This document shows positions 5,787 to 12,271 of a DNA stretch of 14,730 nt, one piece after another. Below the pieces are notes generated by a model. That model did not search any database. It was not told the DNA's origin and saw only the letters and a program-made list of their open reading frames with translations. Origin of the DNA: Candidatus Faecalibacterium faecipullorum (GTDB lineage: Bacteria; Bacillota; Clostridia; Oscillospirales; Ruminococcaceae); assembly GCA_019118985.1 (NCBI GenBank), contig DWXX01000157.1:1-14730 (forward strand). Reading direction: 5' to 3'. Numbering within the stretch: the stretch's first letter is position 1; every line of letters begins with the position of its first letter. The position numbers and the translations under genes are program-made.

Positions 5787-6849
5787 CGGCTTCCTCCTCT
5801 GCCGCAAGGGCCGGCCGGTCTGCCGGTCTGTCGGGCGGCTCGTCGGGGGGCGGCTCGGGCGGCAGCTCATCTTCGGGGGCATGGGGGGCGCGCAGCGCCG
5901 CCGTCAGGTATTCCAGCGTCTCTTCGCCTTCCAGCTCCTCCAGCGCCTCCTCGGCCTGGTTGGAGATCCAGCGCAGTTTGCTGATGAACTCGTTTTTCAT
6001 CTGCCCCTTGTGGGCGATCAGCGCCCGGGTGTGGGCAATGGCGTTTTGCAGCACCGGCTTTTCCCGCTCGTCGGTGGCGGCGGCCAGCTGTTCCTGGTAG
6101 CCGGCCAGCAGCTGCTGCTCCCGACTGTCGTCCAGGAAGGGGTAGACCCTGCGCAGCGTCGCGGCGCCCTCGTCCTCTTTCAAGGAGCCGGTGCCCTGCG
6201 CCATCTCGGTCAGGCTGTCCACCACCGCCCGGGCGTCGGCCAGCACGTCCACCACCAGGCCCACCGCGCTTTCGGCGAAGCCCCGGTAAAAGACCATCTG
6301 GTCGGGCGAGCTGCCCGGCACCGTCCGCGCCTGGCTGCCCGCGCCAAAGAGGGTCTGCCGCTGCTGATTGGGTTCCCCCTGCCCCAGCGACCGCTTGAGG
6401 CAGGTGGCCAGCATCATCCGGCCGGTGCCCTGCAGCACCGACGCGGCGAGGTTCCCCCGCTGGAAGGCCGTCTCGGAAAAGGTCTGGATCGGCCCCTGGG
6501 GCAGCTCGGGGTGGTACTGCGCCTTCCGCTCGCGGGTGGGCGCCGCGCCGCGCTGCGCCGACCGGTCCGCGCCGGGGCGGGCGGCCTCCTGCTGCTGCCG
6601 GGCCGTCTCAGCCGAGAAGCCCCCCAGCACAGCCGAAAGCCCCGCGCCCCTCTCGCTTTCCAGGGTGAGCTGCGCTGCGCGCCGCCGGCCGATCCGGTCG
6701 AAGGTCTGCTGAAAGCTCTCGGTCACATGCCACAGGGGGTCGCGGTGCTGGAACGCGCCGGCGTCCACCGCCCCGGCCAGCTGCCGCTGGACCATGGGCT
6801 GGGTCAAAGGGGCGGGCGCGGGCTGCTTTTTCTTGACCTTGGTCTGCAT
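5698..6849 (-). CDS. Unrecognised 383-residue eCIS-operon protein
   Basis: Not assigned to a family. The start is ATG 6849 with GGAGG seven bases upstream. Seen in the sequence: a basic, Lys/Pro-rich N-terminus (MQTKVKKKQPAPAPLTQPMVQRQ). Its 'PMVQRQ' recalls the 'PVIQMKRR' in the Fic cargo N-terminus and the 'VQR' tracts usual in eCIS cargo. Then come predicted helices with Glu/Gln/Arg-rich segments, and a middle region (about 120-300) with ordered helical character (SETAFQRGNLAASVLQGTGRM..., QMVFYRGFAESAVGLVVDVLADARAVVDSLTEM). From about residue 315 there is an acidic, Pro-rich tail. No signal peptide or membrane helix is evident. It lies 30 bp after the receiver-like gene, and its tail overlaps the next gene by 89 nt. 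A cargo, cap or loading factor are possibilities; nothing decisive is visible. Confidence 0.7.
   Translation of the reverse strand: MQTKVKKKQPAPAPLTQPMVQRQLAGAVDAGAFQHRDPLWHVTESFQQTFDRIGRRRAAQLTLESERGAGLSAVLGGFSAETARQQQEAARPGADRSAQRGAAPTRERKAQYHPELPQGPIQTFSETAFQRGNLAASVLQGTGRMMLATCLKRSLGQGEPNQQRQTLFGAGSQARTVPGSSPDQMVFYRGFAESAVGLVVDVLADARAVVDSLTEMAQGTGSLKEDEGAATLRRVYPFLDDSREQQLLAGYQEQLAAATDEREKPVLQNAIAHTRALIAHKGQMKNEFISKLRWISNQAEEALEELEGEETLEYLTAALRAPHAPEDELPPEPPPDEPPDRPADRPALAAEEEADAAEQQAGDDPPAAAGDDPQDTAGPQPAT
5731..5778. repeat. Two-copy 24-bp tandem repeat coding in two frames
   Basis: CGGGTCGTCTCCTGC occurs at 5731 and again at 5755, giving a 24-bp period equal to eight codons. The repeat lies in the overlap of two minus-strand genes. 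In one frame it encodes the AGDDPPAA / AGDDPQDT tail of the 383-residue protein, and in the other RQETTRRQ / QQETTRRT near the start of the 123-residue protein. Confidence 0.75.
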
Positions 6850-6879
6850 ACCGCGCCTCCCCGGTGTACTCCCGCGCTG

Positions 6880-7245
6880 TCACTCCCGCCCGACCAGCCG
6901 CCGGAACGACCGCTGCAGCTGCTCTTCCTCCACAGGGCGGAGCAAAAAGTCGGCCGCGTGGATCCGCAGGCAGTGGATGGCGTAGCGGGGGGTGTCGTCC
7001 ACGATCACCAGGCGGCAGTCGCGGTCCTGTTCACGGATGCGGCGGGCCGCCAGGAAGCCGGCGGTATCCCCCACCCCCATCAGCACCCCGCCGAACAGCC
7101 CGGGGCGGAAGGCCGCCCACAGCTCGCCCAGCCCCTCGAAGGGGCAGACCTCGGCGGGGCAGCCGGCCTGCGCACAGTATTCCTGCAACTTGGTGCACAG
7201 GTACCGGGTCTCGCTTTGGGACCCGCCGCAGATGGCCAGCCGCAT
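6880..7245 (-). CDS. Receiver-like protein lacking the phospho-acceptor Asp; first gene of the CIS operon
   Basis: A 121-residue stand-alone domain with the layout of a response-regulator receiver: 'MRLAICGGSQSE' (beta1), 'GVLMGVGDTAGFLAARRIREQDRDCRLVIVDDTPRYAIHCLRIHAADFLLRPVEEEQLQRSF'. The second half closely follows LytTR-type receivers ('yAl.al...A.dyLlKPv..e.l'). However, the beta3 phosphorylation site is replaced ('VLMGVGD' in place of 'vlFLDI'), the beta1 acidic pair is absent ('CGGSQ' in place of 'CDDn'), and the beta5 Lys is Arg ('LLRPV'). There is no output domain. It is therefore likely phosphorylation-independent, perhaps a partner or competitor of the nearby LytTR regulators. ATG 7245 has AAAGGAA upstream. 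It directly follows the promoter carrying the shared 30-bp element. Confidence 0.78.
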   Translation of the reverse strand: MRLAICGGSQSETRYLCTKLQEYCAQAGCPAEVCPFEGLGELWAAFRPGLFGGVLMGVGDTAGFLAARRIREQDRDCRLVIVDDTPRYAIHCLRIHAADFLLRPVEEEQLQRSFRRLVGRE

Positions 7246-7346
7246 GGTCGTGTTCCTTTCCGTGTTGCCGCCGCAGCGGCCGCGGTCTGGCCCGCCGGCG
7301 GGGTGTTCTGTCGCGGGGCCGGGGGGCTTGTCCTCCGGCTGTGCTT

Positions 7347-7375
7347 ATTGTACCAGTTTTTTTCAGGAAAGGCGG
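7347..7375 (-). promoter_or_regulatory. Promoter of the injection-system operon
   Basis: In minus orientation TGGTACAAT places an extended -10 (TACAAT, 7352-7347). At the expected -35 (7375-7370) only CCGCCT is found, so a conserved -35 is missing. The shared 30-bp element ends 26 bp upstream of the -10, where an activator would touch RNA polymerase. The first downstream gene starts at 7245, leaving a GC-rich leader of about 95 nt that includes a hairpin (GCCGC-CGCA-GCGGC, 7267-7280) and a 12-bp palindrome (7291-7302). Confidence 0.65.
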
Positions 7376-7378
7376 GTT

Positions 7379-7408
7379 TTTGGCACGAACGGCTCTGAAC
7401 TGTCATAA
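7379..7408 (-). promoter_or_regulatory. Shared 30-bp regulatory element, copy 1 (CIS operon)
   Basis: In minus orientation the element reads TTATGACAGTTCAG followed by AGCCGTTCGTGCCAAA. It matches copies 2 and 3 at 29 of 30 positions (A instead of C at position 15). Two imperfect 10-bp direct repeats, GACAGTTCAG and AGCCGTTCGT, share the C-x-GTTC core and resemble LytTR half-sites of the ACAGTTnnG type. It lies just beyond the stop codon of the LytTR regulator gene at 7437 and points at the injection-system operon. Confidence 0.75.
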
Positions 7409-7436
7409 AATGCAAAGCCCGGGGCCGAAACGGGGG

Positions 7437-8165
7437 TCACATCCCCCAGTTTTTGGCCAGCAGCCACTCCTGAAAGCGGCGGCGGGCCTCGGCGGCGCAC
7501 TTCGAGCTGATGGGCACGCGGTCCCCGCTTTCCATCACAAAGTCCTTGTGGTCGATCTGCTGCACCCTGTCCAGGTTGACCAGGTAGCTGCGGTGGCAGC
7601 GGAAGAAGCGGCTGTCGTTCAGCTCTTCCTCCAGCGCGTCCATGGTGCGGCGCACCTCGTACACCCGGCCCGCCGCCCGCACCACCGCCGTGTGGCGGCA
7701 GATCTCGATGTAGTCGACCTCCCCCACCCGGACGGTCTCGGCGTCCTCTTCGCCCTCGGTGCCCACCCGCAGCAGACGCAGCCGGGCGGCCTCCTGCCCG
7801 ACGAACCAGTCCATGGCCTGGTCCACCGCGGCCTGGCCCACCGGCTTGACCAGGTAGTCCATCACCTGCAGCTCAAAGCTCTCGAGGCCGTGTTCCTGGC
7901 TGGTGGTGGCAAAGACCAGCGCGCAGGTGCGGTCGGCCGCCCGCAGCCGGCGGGCGGTCTCCACCCCCGACAGCCCCGGCATGAAGATGTCCAGAAAGAC
8001 CAGGTCCCACCGGCCGGGCGCCCACTGGGCCAGCAGCTCCTCGCCGCCGGCGGCCCCTTCGATCTGGATGGCAAGGCCATGGCGGCGGCCGTAGCTGTCC
8101 ACCATCCGGGCCATGGCGGCCCGCTCTTCCTCCAGGTCGTCGCAGATCATCACCGAGATATGCAT
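7437..8165 (-). CDS. LytTR-family response regulator (receiver + LytTR)
   Basis: A 242-residue cytoplasmic response regulator. The receiver domain (about 1-120) is intact: acidic pair D9-D10, phospho-acceptor D59 in 'DLVFLDIFMPG', and K107 in 'DYLVKPVG'. The LytTR DNA-binding domain (about 145-240) shows 'VDYIEICRHTAVV', 'FFRCHRSYLVNLDRVQQI' and 'GDRVPISSK', as in AgrA/VirR-type proteins. The start is ATG 8165, with AGGAGGAAGAGCT in front. The frame is open much further upstream, but those codons are antisense-like low complexity and lie over the preceding gene. It overlaps the previous stop by 16 nt, so the two regulators are translationally coupled. It is a strong candidate for the activator of the 30-bp element; its cognate kinase may be the GHKL protein encoded at 10254-12200. 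Regulator-to-site pairing is inference. Confidence 0.92.
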   Translation of the reverse strand: MHISVMICDDLEEERAAMARMVDSYGRRHGLAIQIEGAAGGEELLAQWAPGRWDLVFLDIFMPGLSGVETARRLRAADRTCALVFATTSQEHGLESFELQVMDYLVKPVGQAAVDQAMDWFVGQEAARLRLLRVGTEGEEDAETVRVGEVDYIEICRHTAVVRAAGRVYEVRRTMDALEEELNDSRFFRCHRSYLVNLDRVQQIDHKDFVMESGDRVPISSKCAAEARRRFQEWLLAKNWGM

Positions 8166-8860
8166 AGCTCTTCCTCCTCCCGCCAACGGGCCAGCGCCTC
8201 GCGCAGCGGCCCGATCTGCTGCCGGCTGACCGTGATCTGCCGGCCGTCCTCCGCCATGGTCAGCACCCCGCCGCCCAGGCTGCCCACCGCCGCCAGATGG
8301 ACCAGAAACCCTTTCTGACAGCGGAAGAAGGGCGGGCTGGGCAGCTGCTCTTCCAATTTCTTTAAGGGGATGCTGGCCTGGATGCACCCGCCGGTGCAGA
8401 ACAGGCTTACCTCCCGCCTGCAGGCCTCGGCGTACCGCAGCTGGCACAGCGGCAGCCGCACCCGATCCCGCTGGGCGGGCAGGTCCAGCCATTGCAGCCC
8501 GCCCCGCCAGGCGGCAAAGCAGCCGTCCATGGCCCGCTGCAGCTCCCGCCGGGTGGGCCGGGGCGGCAGGTAGGCCGACGCGTGCCACCGGCAGGCCGCG
8601 ATGGCCCGCCCCGCCCCGCGGGAGACGACCACCACTCCCGCCCGGCCCAATGCGGCCGGCCGCTCGGGGGGCAGCGCTTCCGCCGTGTCCCCGTCCAGGA
8701 ACAGCAGGTCGGGGGCGGCGCAGGGCAGCGCGGGGCTGACTGTCACCGCGGCGCGGACGCAGTTCTCCTGCGCCCAGTGCTCCAGCAGCCTGCGCAGCCG
8801 GCCGGCCAGCTCTTCATTTCGGGTACACAGCAGCAGCTGTACGGTATCCTCTTCGGGCAT
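8150..8860 (-). CDS. LytTR regulator with degenerate receiver
   Basis: A 236-residue protein. ATG 8860 is chosen because GGGAG lies just upstream; two ATGs at 8914/8911 have no ribosome-binding site. The N-terminal domain follows a receiver but is eroded. 'DLLFLDGD' keeps an Asp at the phospho-acceptor position (D56), yet the beta1 acidic pair is replaced ('LLLCTRNEE') and the beta5 'LxKP' has become 'YLPPRP', without Lys. The C-terminal half is a LytTR domain: 'LRYAEACRREVSLFCTGG', 'FFRCQKGFLVHLAAVGSLGGG' and 'GRQITVSRQQIGPLREAL'. It probably binds DNA without conventional phospho-activation. It is first in a two-gene operon, divergent from another LytTR gene across the three-repeat region. 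Confidence 0.86.
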   Translation of the reverse strand: MPEEDTVQLLLCTRNEELAGRLRRLLEHWAQENCVRAAVTVSPALPCAAPDLLFLDGDTAEALPPERPAALGRAGVVVVSRGAGRAIAACRWHASAYLPPRPTRRELQRAMDGCFAAWRGGLQWLDLPAQRDRVRLPLCQLRYAEACRREVSLFCTGGCIQASIPLKKLEEQLPSPPFFRCQKGFLVHLAAVGSLGGGVLTMAEDGRQITVSRQQIGPLREALARWREEEELCISR

Positions 8861-8927
8861 CGTCTCTCCCTCCCCCGCCGACGCGGGGCCTTTCGGCGCC
8901 GTTTTTTCCATCATTCGACAGGCTCAT

Positions 8928-8955
8928 ATTATCAATTTTGGACCCGCCGCGTAAA
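8928..8955 (-). promoter_or_regulatory. Promoter for the two-regulator operon
   Basis: In minus orientation TTTACG (8955-8950) and GATAAT (8933-8928) are separated by 16 bp, matching sigma-A-type boxes at 4/6 and 5/6 positions. It reads toward the gene starting at 8860. The three-repeat array begins a few bases upstream of this -35. Confidence 0.55.
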
Positions 8956-8960
8956 GTGTA

Positions 8961-9014
8961 TTTCCGCAACCGGTCCGATTTTTCCGCAAACGGGAATATT
9001 TTACCGCAACTGGG
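8961..9014. repeat. Three direct repeats, exact 20-bp period, between divergent promoters
   Basis: TTTCCGCAACCGG (from 8961), TTTCCGCAAACGG (from 8981) and TTACCGCAACTGG (from 9001) begin exactly 20 bp apart, two turns of B-DNA, so all face the same side. On the other strand the core reads C-x-GTT-x-GCGG, similar to LytTR half-sites. The array fills the space between the -35 of the minus-strand promoter (8950-8955) and that of the plus-strand promoter (9027-9032). It is probably an operator for one of the adjacent LytTR proteins controlling both directions. Confidence 0.75.
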
Positions 9015-9026
9015 ACGTCCGTCCGT

Positions 9027-9055
9027 TTGACATGCAGGGCAAAATCCGCTAGACT
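9027..9055 (+). promoter_or_regulatory. Promoter of the regulator-STAS-kinase operon
   Basis: TTGACA (9027-9032), a 17-bp spacer and TAGACT (9050-9055) form a sigma-A-type promoter pointing at the gene at 9155. The third 20-bp repeat ends 13 bp before the -35. Confidence 0.65.
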
Positions 9056-9073
9056 TTAGGTGGGCATTTCAGA

Positions 9074-9113
9074 CCGGGCGGGGCCGCGCAGAACAGACCG
9101 GCCCCGCCCCGGC
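9074..9113 (+). promoter_or_regulatory. Strong hairpin in the 5' leader of the regulator operon
   Basis: GGGCGGGGCC (9076-9085) and GGCCCCGCCC (9100-9109) form a perfect 10-bp stem with a 14-nt loop, extendable at the base by CC/GG with one bulged C. It lies about 20 nt after the predicted transcription start and 41 nt before the ATG. No U-tract follows, so it is not a full intrinsic terminator; it may attenuate or stabilise the message. Confidence 0.5.
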
Positions 9114-9154
9114 CGTTCCCCCGGTCGGTGGACGCCCGTGAAAGGAGCCGCGCT

Positions 9155-9874
9155 ATGTTCTGTGTCGCCTGCTGCGATGATAACGCCCCCTGGCTGGAGC
9201 AGTTCGCGCAGCAGCTCAGCCGGCTGCTGCGGGCCCGGGGCACGCCCTACCGCCTCTATACTTACCCCAACGGGGAGGCTTTGATGGCCGACCTGGCCGA
9301 CCCCAACAACGCCATGCATGTGCTGTTTCTGGACATCATGCTGGCCGAAGAGGACGGCCTGGCCCTGGCCGCCCGTCTGCGCGCCGTCCGGCCCAGGCTG
9401 CCGGTGGTGCTGATGAGCTCGAGCGCCGAGTTCGCCCTGTCCGGCTATGCCGTCCATCCGGCGCACTACCTGCTCAAGCCCATCTCGGACGAGGCGCTGG
9501 GCGGCGCGCTGGACTACTGCATGTCGCTGCGCAGCACCCCCGAGCCGCTGGTCTTTCGCTGGCAGAAGGCCGAGAAGGTGCTGCCGGTGGGCGAGATCCT
9601 CTATGTGGAGGTATTCGACGCCCTGCTCAAGGTGCACACCCGCACCGGCACCGTCTACCAGACCACCGGCCATCTCAGCCAGCTGGAGCTGAAACTGCCG
9701 GCGGGGCAGTTCTTCCGCTGCCACAAGAGCTACCTTGTGAACCTCGACTACGTCGAGGGCATCCGCCGCTACAGCCTGCTGCTGACCGGCGGGCACACGG
9801 TGCCTGTCAGCAAGCAGAACTACACCGCCGTCAAGCAGGCGTACCTGAGCTACAGCAGCCGCCGGCTGGGCTGA
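9155..9874 (+). CDS. LytTR-family response regulator (receiver + LytTR)
   Basis: A 239-residue response regulator with a complete receiver: acidic pair D8-D9 ('ACCDDN'), phospho-acceptor D60 in 'VLFLDIMLAEEDG', and K108 in 'YLLKPI'. The C-terminal LytTR domain has 'ILYVEVFDALLKVHT', 'FFRCHKSYLVNLDYVEGIRRY' and 'VPVSKQNY'. ATG 9155 is chosen over an upstream GTG at 9128 because AAAGGAG sits at normal spacing before it. It is first of three plus-strand genes with the STAS and GHKL-kinase genes, a typical AgrA/AgrC-like pairing in which the kinase at 10254-12200 would phosphorylate D60. The repeat array upstream suggests that it or its divergent neighbour controls this promoter. It is one of three LytTR proteins within 2.5 kb, so cross-talk or division of labour is likely. 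Confidence 0.93.
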   Translation: MFCVACCDDNAPWLEQFAQQLSRLLRARGTPYRLYTYPNGEALMADLADPNNAMHVLFLDIMLAEEDGLALAARLRAVRPRLPVVLMSSSAEFALSGYAVHPAHYLLKPISDEALGGALDYCMSLRSTPEPLVFRWQKAEKVLPVGEILYVEVFDALLKVHTRTGTVYQTTGHLSQLELKLPAGQFFRCHKSYLVNLDYVEGIRRYSLLLTGGHTVPVSKQNYTAVKQAYLSYSSRRLG

Positions 9875-9925
9875 GCGTCCCCATTCGTACCGTTTGACCC
9901 ATTTGATAAAGGAGCGTAAACCAAG

Positions 9926-10228
9926 ATGAACATCACGAAACAGGCTGACGGAACCACCCTGACCCTCGCGCTGGAGGGCCGGCTGGACACCACCACCGCC
10001 CCCGAGCTGGAGGCTGTGGTGCGTTCCTCTCTTGACGGCGTCAAAAAGCTGGTTTTGGATATGAAGGCGCTGGACTACCTGTCCTCTGCCGGGCTGCGCG
10101 TGCTCCTCTCCGCACAGAAGATGATGAACCGCAGCAAGGGCAAGATGATCGTCTGCCATGTCTGTGAGCCCGTGATGGAAGTTTTCGACATGACCGGCTT
10201 TTCGGACATCCTGACCATCGAGGAATGA
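9926..10228 (+). CDS. STAS-domain anti-sigma-factor-antagonist-like protein
   Basis: A 100-residue single STAS domain: 'MNITKQADGTTLTLALEGRLDTTTAPELEAVV' (the family's 'l.l.GrlD..ta..le'), 'KLVLDMKALDYLSSAGLRVLL' (phosphorylation loop) and 'MEVFDMTGFSDILTI' (typical C-terminus). The loop reads S53-S54-A55-G-L in place of the D-S-S/T-G-L of SpoIIAA/RsbV, so the exact phosphorylatable residue is uncertain. Such proteins bind anti-sigma kinases in partner-switching; no anti-sigma factor or PP2C phosphatase is encoded in the window. AAAGGAG precedes the ATG at slightly long spacing (about 11 nt). It lies between a response regulator and a histidine kinase in one operon, 25 bp before the kinase start. 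The kinase's GHKL fold, or a distant SpoIIAB-like protein, could be the partner; this is inference. Confidence 0.9.
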   Translation: MNITKQADGTTLTLALEGRLDTTTAPELEAVVRSSLDGVKKLVLDMKALDYLSSAGLRVLLSAQKMMNRSKGKMIVCHVCEPVMEVFDMTGFSDILTIEE

Positions 10229-10253
10229 CCTGCCCGGTCGCGGAGGCTTTCAC

Positions 10254-12200
10254 TTGACAGGCAAAAACAAGACAGGCAACAACAAGGCGGAGCCGCAGTG
10301 GCGGTCCCGCTTATTCGTGTTTATCCCGGCGCTGCTGCTCTGCCTGGGGCTGCTGGCGATGGTGCTGGTCTATATGCGGCAGGTGGGGGTTGCCGCCCCG
10401 CAGGCCGAGCTGGACCTCGCAAGCTGGCAGATGACCCTGGCCGACGGCACGCCGGTCGCCCCCGGCGCAGACGGCGCGCTGGACATCGCCCCGGGGCAGA
10501 CGCTCTACCTCACCGGCGCGCTGCCCGTCGGCTGGTCGGGGCCCTGCGTCCTCTCGCTGGAGGGGGCGGGGGTGGACGCCGCCGTCCTGGTCGACGGCGA
10601 GCTTATGCTGAACCCCTCAGGCCGCTTTGTGCCCGGGGCGGGGTTTGACGGCACCCCCTTCGACCCCGCCGGGTGGGAGTGGGTCTGCACCTTCGCCTGC
10701 CCGCCCGGCGCGGCCCTGACGGTGGCGGTGCAGTTTGCCTCGGCCGGCCCTGCAGCGCCGGCGCTGCCGCAGGCCGTCCTCTACCCCGACCTTGCCGCCT
10801 ACAACGACGACCTTGTCTCCCGCTCCATCATCGCGGCGCTGCCCACCGGCGTCCTGCTGGCGGCGGTGGCGGTGCTGCTGCTCATCTTCCTGATGCAGAG
10901 CTGGGCCGCCGCCCCCGACTGGAACAACCTGCTCCTGGCCGGCACAGCCCTGGCCTTCTGCCTCAACCGCACCGTCATCTACGCGGTGGACCAGCCCTTC
11001 ACCAGCCTGCTGGCCGCCCGCTGCCTGCCGCTGACCTTCCTGCCGGCGCTGCTGTGGAGCCACCTGCAGGGCCGGGTGAAAAAGCTGCTGGCCCCCTTCG
11101 CCCTGGGCGGCCCCGGGCTGATGATCGTGCTGCTCTTCCTCAACCGGTACGGCTCAGGGCCGGCCCATGCGGCCGCCCTGCAGATGCAGCACCGGGTGCT
11201 GCCGCTGCTGTTCTTCGCGCTGCTGGCCGCCGGCGCGGCGCAGGCCGTCCCCTGCAAGCGCCGCAAGAGCCCGCCCAACCCCTGGTACCGCCGCTTTTAC
11301 CCGCTGCTGGGCATCGTGTTCGGCGGCATGGCGGCCCTCGTCATCCCCATCTACCTGGTGTTCAACTGGCTGACCGGCGCGCGCAACCGCTTTTTGACCT
11401 ACGCGCCCAGCGTCGCGGATATGCCGCTGCGCCCTTCCTTCTTCCCTGCAGCGATGCGGTGCGCCTACCTGATCTTCATGGTCTGCCTGGTGCTGGCCCT
11501 GCTCGACTTCATCCAGGCGCTGATGCGCCAGTACAGCGAGCGCCAGGCCCTCGAGCTGCAGAACCGCTTTGCCACCGAACACGCCGAGGCCCTCTACCGC
11601 ACCCTGCTCGAGACCCGCGCCGTCCGCCACGAGATCCGCCACCAGGCCGAGACGCTGCGCATCCTCTGCCAGCAGGGCGACTTTGACCGGGTCAAAGCCT
11701 ACGTCCAGCAGATGGCCGGCGAGTCCCGCATCGTGCAGGGCCTGTACAGCGCCAACCTGCTGGTCAACGCCCTGGTCGCCCCGCGGCTGCAGGCCGCGCA
11801 GGACGCCGGCGTCGAGGTCAGCGCCATCATCCAGGTGCCCGAGCAGCTGCCCATGGCCGACATCGACCTGTCCACCCTGCTCATCAACATGCTGGACAAC
11901 GCGGTGCTCGCCTCCTCGGCGGTGCCCGACGCCGCCGCCCGCACCCTGACCCTGCGGATGGAGTACGCCCGCGGCCGGCTGCTCATCCTCTGCCGCAACA
12001 GCTATACCGGCGCCGTCCAGATGAGCAAGGACGGCCTGCCCGCCTCCCACCGGGGGGAATGGCACGGCCAGGGCACCCGCCTGATGCGCCGTGTGGCCGA
12101 AAAATACGGCGGCGTGCTGGACGTCCGCGCCGACGGCAGCGCCTTCACCCTGCGCACCGTCCTCACCCTCGAGACCACCCCGCCCGCCCCCAAAACGTGA
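10254..12200 (+). CDS. Membrane GHKL sensor histidine kinase with 7TM-DISM-like layout
   Basis: A 648-residue kinase, probably in the cell membrane. The start is TTG 10254, supported by GGAGG seven bases upstream. Order: short basic N-terminus; membrane helix about 20-40; an extracytoplasmic, beta-rich domain about 45-188 (Gly/Pro/Ala-rich, 'LYLTGALPVGWSGPCVLSLEG'); seven hydrophobic segments about 191-424; a linker helix; a dimerisation/His box at about 455-490 with H459 ('VRHEIRHQAETL'); and a GHKL ATPase with N-box N549 ('LLINMLDNAVLAS') and 'HGQGTRLMRRVAEKYGG'. This resembles 7TMR-DISM sensors joined to an AgrC/VirS-type catalytic core. The ligand is unknown; a peptide or carbohydrate is possible. 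It probably phosphorylates the regulator at 9155-9874 and possibly that at 7437-8165. An intrinsic terminator follows 12 bp after the stop. Confidence 0.9.
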   Translation: MTGKNKTGNNKAEPQWRSRLFVFIPALLLCLGLLAMVLVYMRQVGVAAPQAELDLASWQMTLADGTPVAPGADGALDIAPGQTLYLTGALPVGWSGPCVLSLEGAGVDAAVLVDGELMLNPSGRFVPGAGFDGTPFDPAGWEWVCTFACPPGAALTVAVQFASAGPAAPALPQAVLYPDLAAYNDDLVSRSIIAALPTGVLLAAVAVLLLIFLMQSWAAAPDWNNLLLAGTALAFCLNRTVIYAVDQPFTSLLAARCLPLTFLPALLWSHLQGRVKKLLAPFALGGPGLMIVLLFLNRYGSGPAHAAALQMQHRVLPLLFFALLAAGAAQAVPCKRRKSPPNPWYRRFYPLLGIVFGGMAALVIPIYLVFNWLTGARNRFLTYAPSVADMPLRPSFFPAAMRCAYLIFMVCLVLALLDFIQALMRQYSERQALELQNRFATEHAEALYRTLLETRAVRHEIRHQAETLRILCQQGDFDRVKAYVQQMAGESRIVQGLYSANLLVNALVAPRLQAAQDAGVEVSAIIQVPEQLPMADIDLSTLLINMLDNAVLASSAVPDAAARTLTLRMEYARGRLLILCRNSYTGAVQMSKDGLPASHRGEWHGQGTRLMRRVAEKYGGVLDVRADGSAFTLRTVLTLETTPPAPKT

Positions 12201-12212
12201 CCCACGACCCAT

Positions 12213-12243
12213 GCCCCGCGGCCCTTCCGCCGCGGGGCTTTTT
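12213..12243 (+). terminator. Intrinsic terminator of the regulator-STAS-kinase operon
   Basis: A perfect 10-bp stem, GCCCCGCGGC (12213-12222) with GCCGCGGGGC (12229-12238), loop CCTTCC, followed by TTTTT (12239-12243), 12 bp after the kinase stop codon. Confidence 0.93.
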
Positions 12244-12271
12244 GCGCAAAAACCGCCGTATATTCTGCAAG

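Noticed and set aside
1..7245. Ordinary myoprophage or type VI secretion cluster
   Set aside because: No capsid, terminase, lysis or T6SS-specific genes appear in the window. The Afp6-like protein, the three gp19 paralogues and the DUF4157 cargo fit eCIS. The genes left of the window could still revise this.
5302..7398. Plus-strand ORF of 698 codons opposite the accessory genes
   Set aside because: Pro/Arg/Leu/Gly-rich antisense translation typical of high-GC DNA; it covers several minus-strand genes that have good Shine-Dalgarno sites.
7411..7436. Intrinsic terminator after the LytTR regulator ending at 7437
   Set aside because: Only a 4-bp CCCG/CGGG stem with a broken T-stretch (CTTTGCATTTT) is available, too weak to call. 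Read-through into the CIS operon promoter is possible.
8166..8588. Upstream extension of the LytTR regulator at 7437-8165
   Set aside because: The extension lies out of frame over the preceding LytTR gene, is low-complexity, and the receiver begins precisely at the ATG at 8165, which has a ribosome-binding site.
8961..9014. CRISPR-like short repeat array
   Set aside because: Only three 13-bp imperfect repeats with 7-bp spacers, located between promoters; operator sites fit better.
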